From Schizophyllum amplum (lineage: Eukaryota > Basidiomycota > Agaricomycetes > Agaricales > Schizophyllaceae): a DNA stretch of 64,000 nucleotides. Every line of letters starts with the position of its first letter. The stretch's first letter is position 1. The translations under genes and the position numbers were made by a program. The DNA lies in the NCBI GenBank assembly GCA_007026445.1, contig VDMD01000008.1, positions 682,001 to 746,000 of the forward strand. Direction: 5' to 3'. The notes beneath the pieces were generated by a model. It was not told the DNA's origin and ran no database searches. It saw nothing but the letters and a program-made list of their open reading frames with translations. Positions 1 to 12,212 of this stretch are shown here, piece after piece.

Positions 1-3000
1 TCGCGCAGTGCGGTCACCGACGTTGCGTCGAGATCGACGTTGAAGAGGTCTATGATGTATCGTCGTACCGGCAGACGGTAATGCTGCGCGGAGATGGTGT
101 GTAGCGCGCGGTAAAACATGGTCGGAGAAGCGAAGACCTTGCGATATTCCGGCCGGGACTTCATCCTGTACACCCGAATCGTAAGTCTTTGGAAAAAACA
201 GTGGCAGAAGTACATACTTCGCTAGGGAGCGAGATGCGGTGTTGGCGATTACTGTGTTGGCCAGATTCTGAATGGCAGTCAAGACCTCCAGCTCTTTGGG
301 CTCTTTGGGCGGTAACAGTCGATGTGTGTGATCCTCTGGTCGATGTTCTTCCCAAGGAGGAAGCTATGGGGCTGATCAGATATACCCTTGCGCTAGACAA
401 CGCATGTCAACGTACCGACACAAATCGCTCCACATGCATAGGCATGCAAAGTCCCGTGGGTAACCCAAGAGGTGACAATGTCGATTCCCACTCATAGTCG
501 CACAGTATCTCGGCACCTTGTGATGTGGAGGATATCAGACCCAAGACGAAGAAGCACGTCCTACACAACATCAACGACGCGCTCAATGGATCGGTAAATG
601 CATTCTCACCCTCTGACAGACGAGATTGGCGACTGCTCCGCGATATCAAGGACCGCCGGCACAATATCGTCCTCTTCCAAGAACGGCAAGCCACCCTCTG
701 TGGCACCGACATTGCCCTGTATCGATGTTCAGAAATCTACTTCGCGACAGCTCAAATAATACTTACCACAGCCCACAATATGCTCTTGAGTTTGGTGATC
801 AGCTCAACATCCTCACCCTCGAAGCCATGTCTTCTGATGAACTGCGAGAACTCGCTGAAGTGTCCCTTGTCTTTCAGGATTTCGCACCCTAGATCTGTCT
901 TGGCCATTTCGCCATAGAAGTGTGGTGGTACCGCGCCGTCGAAAGTAAGCCTCTCAGGTCCCTCTTCACCGTCACTGAAGACCTTTGACAAGAAGACCTC
1001 AACCTGGACAACGTAATAGATATTTCTCTCCTGATTACAATGTCAGTCCACGATATGCAGACCACAAGCTAAAAGGGACTGACGTGGAACCATATATCCA
1101 TCTCGCGGTCGATGTATCCCGCATCGTACAGATACCGGAAACCAATCTCAGTAGACATGAATCTGAGGAGGCGGATCAGACACTATCGAAAGCATAATGA
1201 CAGAACGTGCACTTCAGCAACAAAGGATGTCCCATGTCCCCCAGATGGTCAAGGGTCGGTCGCATCTCCACCACGAGCTGCAGGATATCCTTCGATTCGC
1301 ATGCGTCCTCCAAGAACCGTACTGCTAGCGAGCAGACCTCCAAGGCAGGGTCGTACAATTGTGTGACCAAAAGCCGAAGCGTCCATGCGTTAGCAGTTGG
1401 AGACGCCCTTATCAGGTCGCCAAGGTGCCGCGTTGCGTATAATCGGATGTGCTAGAGAAGTAAATGAGCAGGCTGCGTCGGGTCATAGTGAAGAATCATA
1501 CCTTATAACTCGACGTCAGCGCCTTCGAAAGCACAATCCTCGGATGGCCGTCGCTGTTTCGCCAGGTCATAAAACCAGGTCTGAGGCTTACAGCCGCACC
1601 ACTCACATGCTATAATCCAAGTGCTCGATGATGCCCTTGATCAGGTCTTCTCGACTTCGCAGCTCGCTCAAATGGTAGAACGCGGTGAAGACTTTGAATT
1701 TCTCCATCAGTCTGGCTTGTATATGAGTCGTGAATTGCTCTTGCGGTCTCGATGCAAACGCACTCTACGCCCTCCTTGTGCCGACTGATTGTGCCCAGCA
1801 TCTCCAGATATCCGTACGTCAATGTTTCGGCGACCCGCTTTTTGGAGAAGATAGGGTCTGAGTCCGTCATGCCGTTGAACTGAGAGATAATTGAGCGTGA
1901 AGCGGGATTAAGAGTCCGGAAGTGCTTACAGGGTCCAGCTGCGCGAACGCTTTGACGATCTGCGTCAAAAACTGATCTTCGTTCGACAGGTATCGTACAC
2001 CCTCAGTTGTCGACATAAGAGTACTGAGTAACGAACAGCCCAGTCGGACCCATTTCAGATTTGTCTGTTGTCCATCAGGTTACGGCAGGACCACCGTTCC
2101 TATAGGACGCACCTTATTGCGTGGCATATCAGAGAACCTGTGACTGAACGGATGGTAGAAGGACATGATACGTCTTATGAAGCGGACGCGGACGGCCTCC
2201 TCAATGCGTTTGGGGACGAGGAATGGACCCTCGATGAGTTCGACGATGGTATCGAAATTCCATTTGGTATGTTCCTTTTGTGCCAGTACCTGTATCATTG
2301 TTGAGCGAACGCTAGACATGCAGGGAGCATGAATATTACCTGCGCATCAATAAAGGTCGACTGGAACTGCTTGTCGTCCATATTCATCCCCATTTTGAGC
2401 TTCACCTGCTCGACCTGCCTTTGACCACGACGCAGGGCATCCTCCACGGAGTTTGCTCTGTACGTCGAAATCAGTCCGCGCAAGAGACCTCTTGAGTCCG
2501 CAACACACACACCTCGGGCGCACCTGCTTGACGCTGAAGTTCGGCTCCAGCTTCGTCCGATTTCGATTGAAGCTATCGATGGCCGCCAGAGTCGTCGTGC
2601 CGATGATCCGATGGTCTACATTAGAGCGGTCCGCGGCCATCGAGAATATACGCGTGATGCTCTGCACTTTGGCGGCGGCATTCAGGGGCAATACACGGTT
2701 GGCAAGGTGCAGCGTCTCTGCAATTAGTAGGGTGGCTTTCCGCGATAAGTTTGAGCCAGTCGTGGTCTCAGTGATCATGGAGGTGAGGGCCTATCATGGA
2801 TTGGCTGGTTAGTATAACATGAACAATCGTGGAGCAGATCTCGCACCTCTAACAAGCCGGCTGAGGTGAATACCATGATCAAGAGACCGATGTACTGATC
2901 CGTGAGCTTCTGATACGGAGCGGCCACAGGCCGTTCACCCATGTCAACATGCCTCTCCGAACCTGAGTCGCGGTTTTTACGATACACTGCAGAGCGTCAA

Positions 3001-4912
3001 CATGAAAGGCGATGCGGGAAAAAGTTGGCTCACTGGTCAATCGGCGGCCGTCAATAAAGGTTTGGTACCAATCGGGCGCTCTGATGTTCAGCAAGTCGAA
3101 GAACATGTCAAGAACAATTTCCTGTACGATTCAGTACTCGTTTGACAGACTGTCACCAAAATTGCTTACTCTTGTTTCCAGAGATGGCAACGTCAGCGTA
3201 TCCACCAAGGAGGCGATAGCACGCATACCATCCATGCAGAAGTACATCAGACCTGTGCTTCTGTCAGCAGGATATTGTACATATGGCTATCCCGACACAC
3301 CGCTCCAGCTGCGCAACATAAGTTGCACGACCTTCGCACAGCCACGCATCCGGTCTGCGTGGTCGGTGCCCTTGCCGTACGAATCTGTCACGGCCGTCAA
3401 GGCAATCTGGAGGACTGTTCAGCGACATACACAGCGCGCCTTATTGAGAGTTGCACCTCAAGGTCGAATCCGAGCCGCAGGTACGATCGTGTCTTGGGCG
3501 AGTCGACAATATGCAGAAACGCGGATGCGATCAGAGATGCGACTTCCGCAGGCCCTTCGCCGAGAACGTGAAGGAGAAACCGCATCCCGCCCGTGCGCGC
3601 GACTAGGTCAATGTCGATGAGAAGAATTTCCACAAGCGTTTGGATGCATATGAGTCGGAAGGGGTCCTCCAGATGCTCCGCCACGGCTATGAATGCGCGC
3701 ATTATAGGCTCAGAAAGTGGGACACGGCTGGCTGATGCATCGGCGGCGGGTGTATCACGCCTCTCGGAGCCGACCTCAACGATAGTACGGATGAGCTTGA
3801 TGGCTTGCTCCTTCTCGACCGCGTACTTGTTGTCTCGAGTCAGGCTTTTGACATATACCAGTCAAGATATTGCTCGCAGACGATTTTAACGGAGTCGACG
3901 TCGACGATGGCGTGCCGTATGAGGCGATATGCAGACGCCCGGCATTGTTTCGAGCTGCGATCGGCGAGAGATGGGATGACGCTGAACGTCCGTTAGCGCA
4001 TAGCACGACGAGTGATCATGGGAGCACCCACCCCTCAATAATTTCGGAAACCTTCAGCTCGTACCGCACGCGCAGACTTCGACGCAGGATGTCCACGAGA
4101 TCGTTCATGATGTGTATCTTCTGCCGGTCAAGATCTGGCGTAGGGACGGGAGTCCCGGTGGACGATGAGGGGGCGTCCGCGGCCTGCGCGTCCAGCGCTG
4201 CAAGCTTCTTCAGACATCCCTGCGCATTCTGTAGCGCAGTCTGGAAGTGATCTGCATTCGCTGTAGTCCCAGTTAGTCAGACATGATGCGAGCCACAACG
4301 TGCACGCACACTTCTCGTCCGGCTCCCTACTCCTAGACGATCGCAGGTTATTGAGCGATGGGCGCTGCTGCAGGAACATCTGGTGCTTCGGGGCTTGGTT
4401 CACCTGCGGCTGGCGTGTCCTGTTCAGTACAGCCTCTATCGTGTGTCAGCTCGCGCGCGCGCGCGGTATGTGCAGGGGAAGTAACGCACGCTGCTGGTCG
4501 ATCCGCTTGACGATGGCATCTATCTTGCTCTTCGCCATCTCGAGCTCGGTCTCCACTTTAAGGCGCAGCGAGTCCTGCATGCAATGTGTCACCGGCAGGT
4601 CCGAGGAACACAAGATGCGCATACAGCCAGGTTCATGTTCAGCAGGTTCTCTGCGCCCTCCTTGATGCGGTTTTCGAGCACCAGGCGTTCGTTGAGGATA
4701 TCCAGCTTTTGTAGTGTAAGTATATGCACTCGTGCACGATCTCTGGCACGTACCTGCTGAGCCGGATCCCTTCCCTCCAGCGAAGCCACCAGATCGGCGA
4801 ACGTGAACGACTCGTTCTCGGACGACGGGCCATTGACGAGTGTGATGGACGACGCACCCGTCGCCGCGGAGCCATTCAGCACCGGGGCCGGTGGGGGGAG
4901 ATAGCTGGGCAT
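1..4912 (-). CDS. TORC2 subunit Rictor/Ste20/Tsc11 (C-terminus beyond window)
   Basis: This is the Rictor homologue, the scaffold subunit of TOR complex 2, which controls AGC kinases, actin and the plasma membrane. The gene starts near 4912 (MPSYLPPPAPV) and is split by many short introns. The N-terminus carries a helical HR1/REM-like stretch (around 4480-4700, LDILNERLVLENRIKEGAEN). Rictor-type armadillo segments follow: RLIRHAIVDVDSVK near 3900, KEQAIKLIRTIVEVG near 3790, LDMFFDLLNIRAPDW near 3090, and the highly conserved FDGAVPPHFYGEMAKT near 920. FVLGLISSTSQGAEILCDYE lies near 520-570. The exons I joined (for example across the intron ending near 593) stay in frame. The C-terminus lies left of position 1. 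The assignment to Rictor is from family motifs and is strong; individual exon borders were not all resolved. Confidence 0.9.
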
Positions 4913-6052
4913 CGCTGCGCACGACGTTGACGAGTGTAACCGCCGTCGTGGACGACGCCGAGCATTGATCAGTGGTATCACTCCATCACATCGGCTTTTC
5001 GGTCCGGCTCTTCCACTGTCACGTGTACTTAATGTTCGACTTTTCGGTCGACTCCATCGCTTCCATATGCGTCCTCTGCAGAGACTTACAACTATCTCGC
5101 GGCGGTCCTTTGACTCTTAATCTGAGCTCGCATAGACTTAAGTCTTGCTAGAACTGTGATACCAATATTCCAGCCCGTAGGCAAGTGTTTATGTCGACAA
5201 GCCCGCCGTACATATTGTTCCGACACCAGAGAAGCCGTTGACCGTTAAAACGGAGAAGACTTCGACTGCCATGCTGGGCGAATCATCTCATACGAGCGTC
5301 GAAAATTCCCCACTCCCACCACTGGTGACTGGTCACATACCTGCACGAGCCAAGACGCCCACCACGTCTCCCCCTACACCAGCCAAGACAATCGTCTCTT
5401 CCCTCCCGCACCAGTCAGGACTTCCATTGCAGAAGCGTCGATCCCATCGTCGCGGCCAAAACTAATCGGCCGGTGACGCACCTACGTCGCCGCCTTCGCG
5501 GGCGAAGGCCCCTGCCTCCTCACCAAGCAAGGCCTCCACCTCGCCCCCACATTCTCGCTGTAAGACGCCGCCTGCATCATGTCAGGACTCTACCACGTCC
5601 CCACCTGCCCGCTTGAAGGCGCTCGCTGCGCCGGCCCACTGAAAAAGGCCCACCAAACCCACCATGATAGAGGCTACTGGCTCATAGCCCCACCATACAT
5701 GCAGGCTGGGAAAAGTACATATCATCGTATCGAGCACAGACATGGTCCCACGAGCTTTCCCGTGTGCAACGGGATTCCTTTTTCGGACGCGTAATGTGAC
5801 TTATGAACAACCTCGGCATCTGCCGGTTCATCATTGCTTGCTAAACCGCTTGTAGAGAGCTGGTAGAGAGTCCTGCATGGTCGCTGACTACGCAGCTTAT
5901 GAGAGAATAACCCTGTAGCCCGTATACAGCGGGTTGACCCAGTATAAAAGGCCAGACTGAACAGTGGTACTAACAGCATGCGCAGGTTCTCCCAGCTTCT
6001 ACTCGGAAAGTCTCACCGCAAAGCAGCAACATCAAGTTCAACACCAACTGCA
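4913..6052. other. Divergent intergenic region, no clear gene
   Basis: This stretch separates the divergently transcribed Rictor and SDR genes and should contain both promoters. The only open frame of note is on the + strand at 5238-5465. It is short and rich in Pro, Ser and Thr, and has no recognisable domain. The compositionally similar sequence to about 5680 is interrupted by stops. It could be an untranslated leader, a decayed gene or chance. A TATA box for the SDR gene is listed separately. Confidence 0.5.
5943..5949 (+). promoter_or_regulatory. TATA box of the SDR gene
   Basis: TATAAAA lies 104 bp before the ATG at 6053, a usual distance for a fungal core promoter with a short leader. 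Confidence 0.6.
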
Positions 6053-6969
6053 ATGTCTTCATCTACAGTCTACCTCATCTCCGGTGCCAACCGCGGTCTT
6101 GGTACGTCTGCATCGTCTCTTTGACCGCACGGCTCTCACTAACCCGCCCTCCAGGCCTTGGGCTCGTCACCGCCCTCGTCAAGCGCCCCGACACCGTCGT
6201 CTTCGCCGGTGCGCGCAGCCCCGAGAAGGCTACCGAACTCAAGGCCCTCGCCGCTGCCAACCCGGGCAAGCTCCACATCGTCAAGCTCGTCTCTGCCGAC
6301 AAGGCCAGCAACGACGCCGCCGCGCGGAGATCACCAAGGTCGCTGGCCACCTCGACGTCGTCATCGCGAACGCAGGGATAGCCGATTGCTACGCGGGAGC
6401 GCTGACTCTGCCGAAGGAGGAATTGACGAGGCATTTCGAGGTGAGTGGGCCTTCATTAGTCGTGCGCCGCGTGGGGTCTGGCTGCTGACTGGGACGAACA
6501 CATCAGATCAACGTCAACGGGCCTCTCGTGCTCTTCCAGGCGACCCACGACCTGCTCCAGGCCAGCAAGGCGCCCAAGTTCGTCGCCATCTCGACGCCGG
6601 TTGGTAGCATCACCGCGGGCTCGCAGTTCCCCGGAGGCCTGTACACGTACGGCACGACCAAAGCTGCGCTCCACTGGGTCGTCCGCAAGCTGCACAAGGA
6701 CTTTGAGGACTTTGGTGAGTTTCTGTTTCCTTTGAGTTCGCCCCAGTGTGCTGACGCTGCACGCAGTCATCTTCCCCATCAGCCCTGGCGCAGTCGACAC
6801 GGACATGGCGGCGACGGCGGTAAAGAACGAGCCGTGGATGGCGTCAATGCCGACGAACAGTGTTGAGGCTAGTGCCGCCGGTGTGCTCAAGCAGGTCGAC
6901 GCTGCGACGCGCGAGACGGCGAGTGGGCAGTTCCTGGACTTCAGCGGGGAGACGGTGTGGCCGTGGTAA
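6053..6969 (+). CDS. NAD(P)-dependent short-chain dehydrogenase (frame break)
   Basis: This is a classical SDR-fold oxidoreductase resembling the fungal norsolorinic acid ketoreductase/C-factor group. It is probably cytosolic; the substrate cannot be read from sequence. There are four exons: 6053-6101, 6155-6440, 6507-6714 and 6767-6969. The first splits the cofactor loop SGANRGLG with an intron inside the motif. VVIANAGI is the structural NAG motif, the Ser lies in AISTPVGSI, and YGTTK is the catalytic Tyr-x3-Lys. The frame is broken once in exon 2 at about 6313-6327: ...SNDAA reads in one frame and EITKVAGHLDVV in another. One missing base restores a normal family sequence. A TATA box precedes it. 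The stop is TAA after VWPW. Confidence 0.8.
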
Positions 6970-7332
6970 GGGTGATGGTCATCGTCTGGTATCAGAGCTT
7001 CTGAAGGGTGTATCACCTTGCCAAAATCGTAGAATGCATCATGAAATCTTGGACAAACACAGCTACGGCCCAGCAGATCTGAGTTCCCCGACCCCGAGAG
7101 ACTGCAGGACTCCCCAGACAGAAGATATGGTCTGAGCCGGATAATGTGAAGATATCAGGAGGCAGCATCTTTACTTATTGGAACGTTGAACAGAAAAGAT
7201 GGATTTGAGAGCATGAGGTTCAAGTTCAACAATGGGCGTGTGCTCAGTCACGGCGCTTGGGGTGATCAGTGACACCGGCTCGTCGGTCCGCGCCATCCTA
7301 CTACTCGACCTGCGCCATCACATTGTTCACAA

Positions 7333-10202
7333 ATGCCCGACGAGCAGAGTACCTCGAAGCGGCGGCACAGGGAGAAGGACGACGACAAAAAGAGCAAGAA
7401 GCGCCACAAGCACCATGACGATGACAAGGGGGGGAAACACAAACACAAGCGGAAGCGCACAGACGACGGCAAGTCGCACATCCGTGATGAGGACATGGAC
7501 GAGGATGTCTGGGTCGAGAAGAACATCGACATGGAGGGGGAACAGGTTTGTGAGGCTCGACATTTTGTTACTGCGCTCACGCAATTGTTAAGCCGCTAGC
7601 ACGGACATACCCACCGCAGGAAGCCTCAAGCTCAAGTCGAACGTCAATGACGTCCCATCAGCGCCGAGGTCCCCCCAGCAGACCCGCCGAATCATCCTTG
7701 AAAAGGGATGACTGGATGCTCATGGAACCCGGACAGCCAACTGTACCCCGACCTCGGCCAATGTTACCGCCATACAAGACGAATCATTCACCGATGGTTA
7801 TGGCGACCCTGCGGGCAACTCGCGCACGGCCGATGGGCAGGTCGACTTCTTCTCCAGTCTCGGTACAGAGCACAGAAAGAACCTCCGCAAAAACCTCTTG
7901 ATGAGAAGGTGCGTTTGCGTCATCCCTCGCTCTTCCACTCACACATCTACCAGCCGAAAATCAGTCACCGCGAATCAACGTAGACCTCAGAGAAGGTCCG
8001 CCCCGACCCGAAGCCCTGTCCCACCCCCAAGAAGAACGTCCCCGGCGGCCCAGGCTCCTCCTGGCGCATGATGCGCCTCCGCAAAGTGTACGAAGCGGCC
8101 GAGGAGGGCGACCTCCCCCTCGAAGAGATCGCCCGCGACCGCTTCGGCAGCCTCGAGGCCTTTGAAGAAGCCAAAGAGGAACGCCGCATTCTCGACGAGC
8201 GTGAGGGTCAGCGCCCCGGGCGCCAACACGCCCAGCAAGACAGCGGGTTCCCGGCGGCGGCCCGCGCGGCATGATGTTCACCGACGTCAACAACAGTGGC
8301 ATGTCCAGCCGCAGCTCGTCCTTCCGCAAGCCCGGCGCGGACAGCAGCAGCGCACCGGGTACGCCGTCGCCGTCTGGCAGCGGTGCGCCCGCAAATCGGC
8401 GGCTCGACTCGCTGCGCTTGCCCTCGCAGTCCAGGCTTGCGCAGTCGCACACGCCCGTTCCCAGCGTCATGACGCCGCCGCCCACAGCCTCCAGGCGGCG
8501 TGCTATGTACCGTCCTCACTGAACCGGCTGCAGGCGAAGGTGCTGAGAGCGAAGCTGATGGGCTCGGCAGACGCGGAAGCCCTGGAGCGCGAGTACGATT
8601 CGGAGAGTCGAAAAGCAAACGGCAAGGACGTGGCCGAGACAGGCGTTCGCACCAAGGTGGAAGTGCTGCCGACGCTGGACAGCAGGGGTCGCCTGTACGA
8701 CCTGGGCACCGGTAAGCCGGACCTGAGGACGAGGACCAGAAACCAGGCAATAGGAAGAAGAAGGAGAAGGTGGGTCTCTGCCTTTGTGTTTCTGGACCGC
8801 ATACTGACAATCGTTTAGAACTTCGAGACAAGGGACCCCAAGACGGGCGACCTCGTCCGGTACAACGCCGACGACGACGAGCTCACGCTGGGCGAGATGC
8901 TGCGTCAGGAGCGCTTTGGCGCCGGCATGGCTGACCAGAAGGACCTGGACGCGCAGTTTGCTAAAGCGATCATGGGTGACGGGAAGTTCGAAGTAAGTCA
9001 TCTTCAATCGCGCCTGTGAACTCATCTCATTCACTCACGTTCGCCCGCTCAGAACGACCTCGACTACATCGACGACAACGCAGAGAAGCTCGGCCGCCAA
9101 AAGATGCGCACCGACGCTATGAAGCGGCAGTTTGCCATACATGGTGCGCTTAGGCGCTGGGGACTTCACTTAGCAAACTGAACGAACCCCGCTAGACTAC
9201 AAGAAGACCCAGCAGGTCTTGTCGACATGTACGTACTGCTATGGGGAGGACGACTCGCCGCCGAAGGCACCCGTAGTGGCGATGGGCACGCGCGCGTATC
9301 TGTCGTGTACGACGACCGAGGAGCTCGTCCCCGGGCATTGCATTATCGTTCCGATTCAGCATCACCTGAGTATGCTCGAGGCCGATGATGATGTGTGGGA
9401 TGAAGTTCGGGTGAGTGTCTGTCACCTTTGCTATGTTGTTCTATCCCCAGTCATACTACGCAAAACTTCGTTTGCTACTACAACTGTTGGTCTGCTCCCA
9501 TGTTAACCCCCGCTTCGCAGAACTTCATGAAGTGCTTAATGCGCATGTTCGCCGAGGAGGACAAGGGCGTAGTCTTCTACGAGACCGTCCTCTCGCTCAA
9601 ATGGCAGGCGCACACTGTCATCGAGTGCGTTCCAGTACCGTGGGAGCACTTCGAGGTTATCCCGGGCTACTTCAAGGTGCGCTAAACCCATATTTGATGG
9701 AATCTTGAACCCTAACCTGATTATCACTCCAGGAATCCATCCTGGCCTCCGAAGCCGAATGGTCCCAGCACAAAAAGCTGATCGACTTCTCTGCCCGCCC
9801 GGGCGGCTTCCGGCGCGCCATGGTGCCGAATTTGCCCTACTTCATGGTGCAGTTCGACTACAAGGGCGAGAAGGGGTACGGGCATGTCATCGAAGGCGGC
9901 GCCACTGCGGAGGGCGACGAGGAGGGCGTGGATGAGGGCGAGAAGGGCGGGGGCGAGTTTCCCAAGTGAGTGCCTTGGGTTCATTTTGGGTTCATTTTCG
10001 GATGGGTGCGGCTCGAGCTCTATTTGTTGACATGTACGCGCAGGTACTTCGCCGGCGAGATCGTCGGCAACATTTGGATCTCGAGCCGCGACGGTGGCGC
10101 CGGCCAAAGCGCGTCGATTTCCACAGCAATCGACAGCGGGTTGCGCAGTTCAAGCGGAAGTACGACAAGTTTGATTGGACGGGGATGATTGGGAAGGCAT
10201 GA
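7333..10202 (+). CDS. Pre-mRNA-splicing factor Cwf19/CwfJ (several frame breaks)
   Basis: This is a Cwf19/CWF19L2 homologue, a spliceosome-associated protein acting late in splicing or in intron lariat turnover. Exon 1 (7333-7545) is extremely Lys/His/Asp-rich. The middle has LKRDDWML, then FTDGYGDP, VDFFSSLGTE, MMRLRKVYEAAEE and GSLEAFEEAKEERRILDERE. The C-terminus has both CwfJ domains: TCTYCYGEDDSP, a HIT-like GHCIIVPIQHH, then VDFHSNRQRVAQFKRKYDKF up to GMIGKA and the stop at 10202. These conserved segments lie in different frames. Breaks are needed near 7750-7780, 7870, 7970-8030, 8210-8230, 8480-8510 and 10073-10075. At the last, ATTTGG probably stands for ATTTTGG. The domain order is complete, so the gene is probably intact in the organism and the breaks are assembly errors, but a pseudogene cannot be excluded. 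Confidence 0.85.
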
Positions 10203-10456
10203 GAGCTGAGGAGATGTGAGATCCTGAGGCCTTGAATTGATCGGTTGCGCACTGTAACATTCTCAGGTGTACCGTAGATGCGAGGACTTCCACTGTACTA
10301 CTTGCAAGCCCTGACTCAGTGTATGACAAGGAGGTCCGTCTGCCACCTCCCTTGCGGACGACGAACACAGGACGAACATAGATTTCCCTGATTTTGCAAT
10401 CTTGCAGCGAGCACATCCCTATCTCAGCGAGGATTATCCATCGGGTTTCATGCATG

Positions 10457-11563
10457 TCATGGCTGCTGGTTATGAGACACGCCATTCGTTTCAGTGGGTG
10501 CCGGGGGCGGCGCAGTCGCTCCGGACTTCCCGCGCGTTTTCAACTCCTCGATCTCCTGCTCGGATAGACCATCTAATCTTTGCAGCAGATAGTCGACCTA
10601 GACAAACATGTCAGACCACAGCGATACGAGCTCTGCACCCCGGACTGACCTCAACGTCCTTCGTGAGTGGTATGATGAAGCTCTCGTACAGGTCGACAAG
10701 ACCCTCGACGTCAACCTTCAGCGCGGTCGACACCGTCTCGCCGTCGATGATCTCTTGGGCATACGTGGATGCTTTCTTGCGGACGCGCTGAAGGAGCTTG
10801 CGCTCACCTCAGGTTTGGTGATCAGTCCCTCGAGGGCTTCGCGATTCGGGTTGAGGATATGTGGGACGAAGCAGCAGGGTTCTCCTGGAATTCGATTCAG
10901 ACACGAACTTGCCTGTACGCACACTGGGAGTCAGTAACAGTGAGCACGAGGGAAGCGGTACCATACCGTAGTGCACACGCTTGCTGATCGCCTGGATAAG
11001 CTCGACGTCTACCGTCGCAGCGGATCCGTAGTTGCCATCGTCATTGTAGAGCTCCCGTCCGTCAGTAATGCCCCGGGCCCGCTTCGCTGCAGCTAACGCG
11101 AGGGATGCGCGACGCGTGATGCGGGGGACGACGTTCTTGACGTAGTGCGCGAGGATCGTCGGGTTCGCGTTGACTGTGTTGGGGTACAGCGTTCTGGGGA
11201 AGGTCGGGGCTGCGATGACGGGTTCAGGGAGGTTCGTGGTAAACGCATACTCGTCCGGACTCGTGTAGCGTCGAGCTTTGGCTGAGGGGGGAGGAGGATG
11301 GAGTGAGACGAGGAGGGGGGACGAGATCAGGAGCGCGGCGCACCGTGGAAGCTCTCGATCTCATGCAAGAACCACTCGAGCCATGAGCCAGAGAAACCCA
11401 GCTCGCGCAGCTCGGCGAAGGCGCCAGGCTCGTACATGCTCGGATTATGAGCGAACTGGGCGCGCTCGATGACGGAGAAGATGATCGTCTCCTCGAGCCG
11501 TACGAGCACGGAGCGGATGCGCTCGAGATTGAGCGGGTCGCCAGAGAATAGATTCGACTGCAT
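10457..11563 (-). CDS. ARO7: Chorismate mutase (AroQ, eukaryotic type)
   Basis: This enzyme converts chorismate to prephenate, the branch step to Phe and Tyr; it is cytosolic or nuclear in fungi. The start is at 11563 (MQSNLFSGDPLNLERIRSVL). Eukaryotic AroQ motifs follow in order: IRSVLVRLEETIIF with ERAQF, LEWFLHEIESFHGA, YPNTVNANPTIL, ALAAAKRARGITDGRELYND with GNYGSAATVDVELIQAIS, KRVHYG, then FVPHILNPNREALEGLITKP and the catalytic-region helices VRKKASTYAQEI and STALKVDVEGL. The last exon ends in a Pro/Thr-rich tail and TGA at 10457-10459. Three single-base losses are inferred near 10888, 10869 and 10806 (for example GTGAGCGC for GTGGAGCGC). The coding length is near the usual 260-270 residues. 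Confidence 0.88.
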
Positions 11564-12212
11564 TGCAAAGTGCAGGCGGTGGAGAAGTGTCTGCGGTCAA
11601 GGGGGACGCACGGCGAGAGGCGGGAATGGATTGCGGTAAGTTAAGTATGTAACTGGAGATGGCAAGTTATGACTCGGGCCGGCTATCTCAACATTGTGTG
11701 ACAGTAATCCGTGGCGGTCGTCCGTATCGCGTCCGACGGCCATAGCATCCCGTGACCCCGTCTCGCTCAGTAGTTCGCAACGACAGCACGAAAGAAGAAG
11801 GGTCGCCACTAGATCCCAAGTGAGCATCGTCTGAATCACACCAGTTCACTTCGAGCAGTCAACCAGATCCAAATGAAAGCACCAGGCGGGGGTCCGTAAG
11901 TAAGCCAAGTAGATGAAAGGACATAGTACGAGGGAGGGAATAGAATGCGAGTAACCCAGCAACAACGCCCACGCAGTGGCAGTCGCGTTGCACCAAAGTA
12001 TGTACATAAAGTAAGGCCGCAGTAGTGGGGTAGAAAGGGTATGATGAAAGCACTGCGCGGGTAATCGAATAGGTAGGTGAGAAGTGCGCTGTCTAGGAGA
12101 GCACTGGCTGGACATACAAGATAATTTACTTCCTGTTAGATGGCGGAAATCGTACAATCCCCGTATACGCACAGTCCGATAGCGGACGCCGTTCTTCACA
12201 GTTCCGATATTC
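11564..12212. other. Intergenic: chorismate mutase promoter and septin 3' region
   Basis: This lies between the stop of the septin-like gene and the start of chorismate mutase, both on the - strand. A - strand frame continues through 11846-12132 and might be a last septin exon or its 3' UTR. Nothing else is recognisable. Confidence 0.4.

Noticed and set aside
593..650. Apparent break in Rictor before FFVLGLISSTSQG
   Set aside because: An intron (gtgaga...gtgtag on the - strand) joins ISSVRG to TCFFVLGL in frame.
11597..11839. Small - strand frame upstream of chorismate mutase
   Set aside because: It lies in the promoter interval and encodes no recognisable protein.
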